In this document: one piece after another, positions 52,089 to 52,831 of the stretch
Position numbering within the stretch: position 1 is the first letter of the stretch
Layout: each line of letters starts with the position of its first letter
DNA from: Candidatus Riflebacteria bacterium HGW-Riflebacteria-2
Lineage (GTDB): Bacteria; Muiribacteriota; Ozemobacteria; Ozemobacterales; Ozemobacteraceae
Reading direction: 5' to 3'
NCBI GenBank assembly: GCA_002839435.1
Contig: PGYA01000031.1
Span: 1 to 52,831, forward strand
DNA length: 52,831 nt
Translations under genes and position numbers: made by a program
Notes under the pieces: model-generated
Database searches by the model: none
The model's input: the letters and a program-made list of their open reading frames with translations, nothing else
What the model was told of the DNA's origin: nothing

Positions 52089-52831
52089 TTCTGTTTCTCA
52101 ATTGCAGGCAGATAAGACTTTGGATCGGTTGTCGGGCCGCTCTCAGAGTTCCGACGGATTTCGAAATGCAGATGCGAACCGGTCGATACCCCGGTATTGT
52201 TGCAGAGTCCCACCCGATCGCCGGGCTTTACAACAGCACCGATACGTGGTCGGCCGGCTTTGTGCAGATGGGCATAGCGGGTAAAAAGAGTTCGGTCATC
52301 GAGATTGTGCGCGACAACGACGGCATAGCCGTAACCGCCATTCCAGCCGCTGCTGATGATGCGACCAGGGCCGATAGCCACAACCGGCCAGCCATCGCAC
52401 TTCCAGCCGGCGAGGTCAATTCCGGCATGAAAACGCCGCACTTTCGAAACCGGGTGCACGCGCATACCATAATCAGAAGTCATAAAAACCTTGCCGTTGC
52501 CTTTTGCAGGAACCAGCGGCAAGAGATTGCCAAATTCGTAATTAAGACCAGCGATGCGTTCCCTGGCGTCAGCGACCTTTTCGCGGCTGGGCAGGTCATT
52601 CTCTCCGGAAAGTTGATCGACGCTCTGCTGATAATTGGCAGAGGCTTCGCGGCGCAGGCGCTCTTTTTCGCGGCGGTCTGCTGCCTGGACTGCCAGACGG
52701 TCGCGTGCCAGGCCGGCAAAGAAGGCAAGGTCACCAGCTTCTCGACTGCTCAGGCCCTTTCCCACCAATGCCGCATCAATTTCGGCGAGAGTGCCCTGAA
52801 TCTTTGCGATACGCGCGGCATCAAGTTTTGA
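52085..52831 (-). CDS. M23-family peptidoglycan endopeptidase, 5' end outside the window
   Basis: The frame is open to the right edge and continues beyond it. The visible 248 residues begin in a coiled coil (ADRREKERLRREASANYQQS). They end with an M23 (LytM) domain: SDYGMRVHPVSKVRRFHAGIDLAG gives the first His and Asp zinc ligands, and GSHLHFEIRRN gives the HLH ligand set. The coiled coil plus LytM layout resembles EnvC/NlpD-like amidase activators or MepM-like endopeptidases. The full ligand set favours an active enzyme that cleaves peptide cross-links. Confidence 0.88.
   Translation of the reverse strand, partial: SKLDAARIAKIQGTLAEIDAALVGKGLSSREAGDLAFFAGLARDRLAVQAADRREKERLRREASANYQQSVDQLSGENDLPSREKVADARERIAGLNYEFGNLLPLVPAKGNGKVFMTSDYGMRVHPVSKVRRFHAGIDLAGWKCDGWPVVAIGPGRIISSGWNGGYGYAVVVAHNLDDRTLFTRYAHLHKAGRPRIGAVVKPGDRVGLCNNTGVSTGSHLHFEIRRNSESGPTTDPKSYLPAIEKQK

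Overview
The window looks like a chromosomal segment of a Gram-negative-type bacterium from a poorly characterised lineage. Predicted signal peptides, a lipoprotein, an MltA-type murein transglycosylase, an M23 peptidase and a secreted M48 protease imply a periplasm and outer envelope. Base composition is moderately GC-rich and even, except for AT-richer islands around the Fic gene (about 29.6-30.7 kb) and around 41.2-41.7 kb. The mix of CHASE2/FecR/adenylate cyclase signalling, GlgM-GlgE glucan synthesis, VIT/vWA proteins and large secreted proteins with pseudopilin-like cysteine modules would fit a deep-branching phylum such as Candidatus Riflebacteria. That placement is a guess, because no rRNA or marker gene is present.

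Layout. 0-6.8 kb (minus strand): start of ettA, a secreted VIT/vWA/DUF2135 protein, and an operon of a TPR membrane protein, a DUF4258 protein and a small secreted protein. 6.8-10.3 kb (plus): a soluble class III adenylate cyclase, then a cysteine-rich mini-protein overlapping an Ogt-AlkA alkylation-repair fusion. 10.4-16.5 kb (minus): glgM-glgE, a secreted cysteine-module protein and an M48 protease. 16.7-21.6 kb (plus): a FecR-domain protein coupled to a CHASE2 adenylate cyclase. 21.8-26.6 kb (minus): a three-gene phosphorelay followed by an iron-sulfur flavoprotein. 27.0-31.3 kb (plus): an extra-long GlmS, a Fic protein and an unknown. 31.4-33.9 kb (minus): a lipid-binding-like secreted protein and a CstA transporter. 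34.1-38.4 kb (plus): a two-gene operon of unknown function, then AbiEi-AbiEii and HigBA toxin-antitoxin systems. 38.4-41.7 kb: decayed DNA with an rpsU-like stub, a DUF2087-like protein and a deletion scar joining the 5'-truncated remains of a vWA gene and a vapBC locus. 41.7-52.8 kb: a GLUG-repeat lipoprotein, MltA, a YHS/TRASH-like metal protein, a second giant cysteine-module protein, an unknown secreted protein and an M23 peptidase.

How the genes work together. Three themes recur. Signal transduction: two adenylate cyclases of different architecture and a phosphorelay. Envelope maintenance: M48, MltA, M23, GlmS and many secreted proteins. Genome-stability accessory genes: Fic, AbiE, HigBA and remnant vapBC. 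The three intact accessory loci share a promoter design in which a palindrome lies inside the 17-bp spacer between the -35 and -10 boxes. In two of them the start codon falls at the predicted transcription start, suggesting leaderless mRNAs.

The most distinctive feature is a repeated module with three cysteines and one histidine (Cys, then Cys followed in four of five copies by Pro, then Cys-x2-His). It occurs five times in two secreted proteins (13.6-15.2 kb and 47.8-50.7 kb). It resembles the C-terminal part of type II/IV pseudopilins but is detached from any prepilin N-terminus. Several interspersed non-coding repeats also occur. All function calls come from reading the sequence; no search was run.
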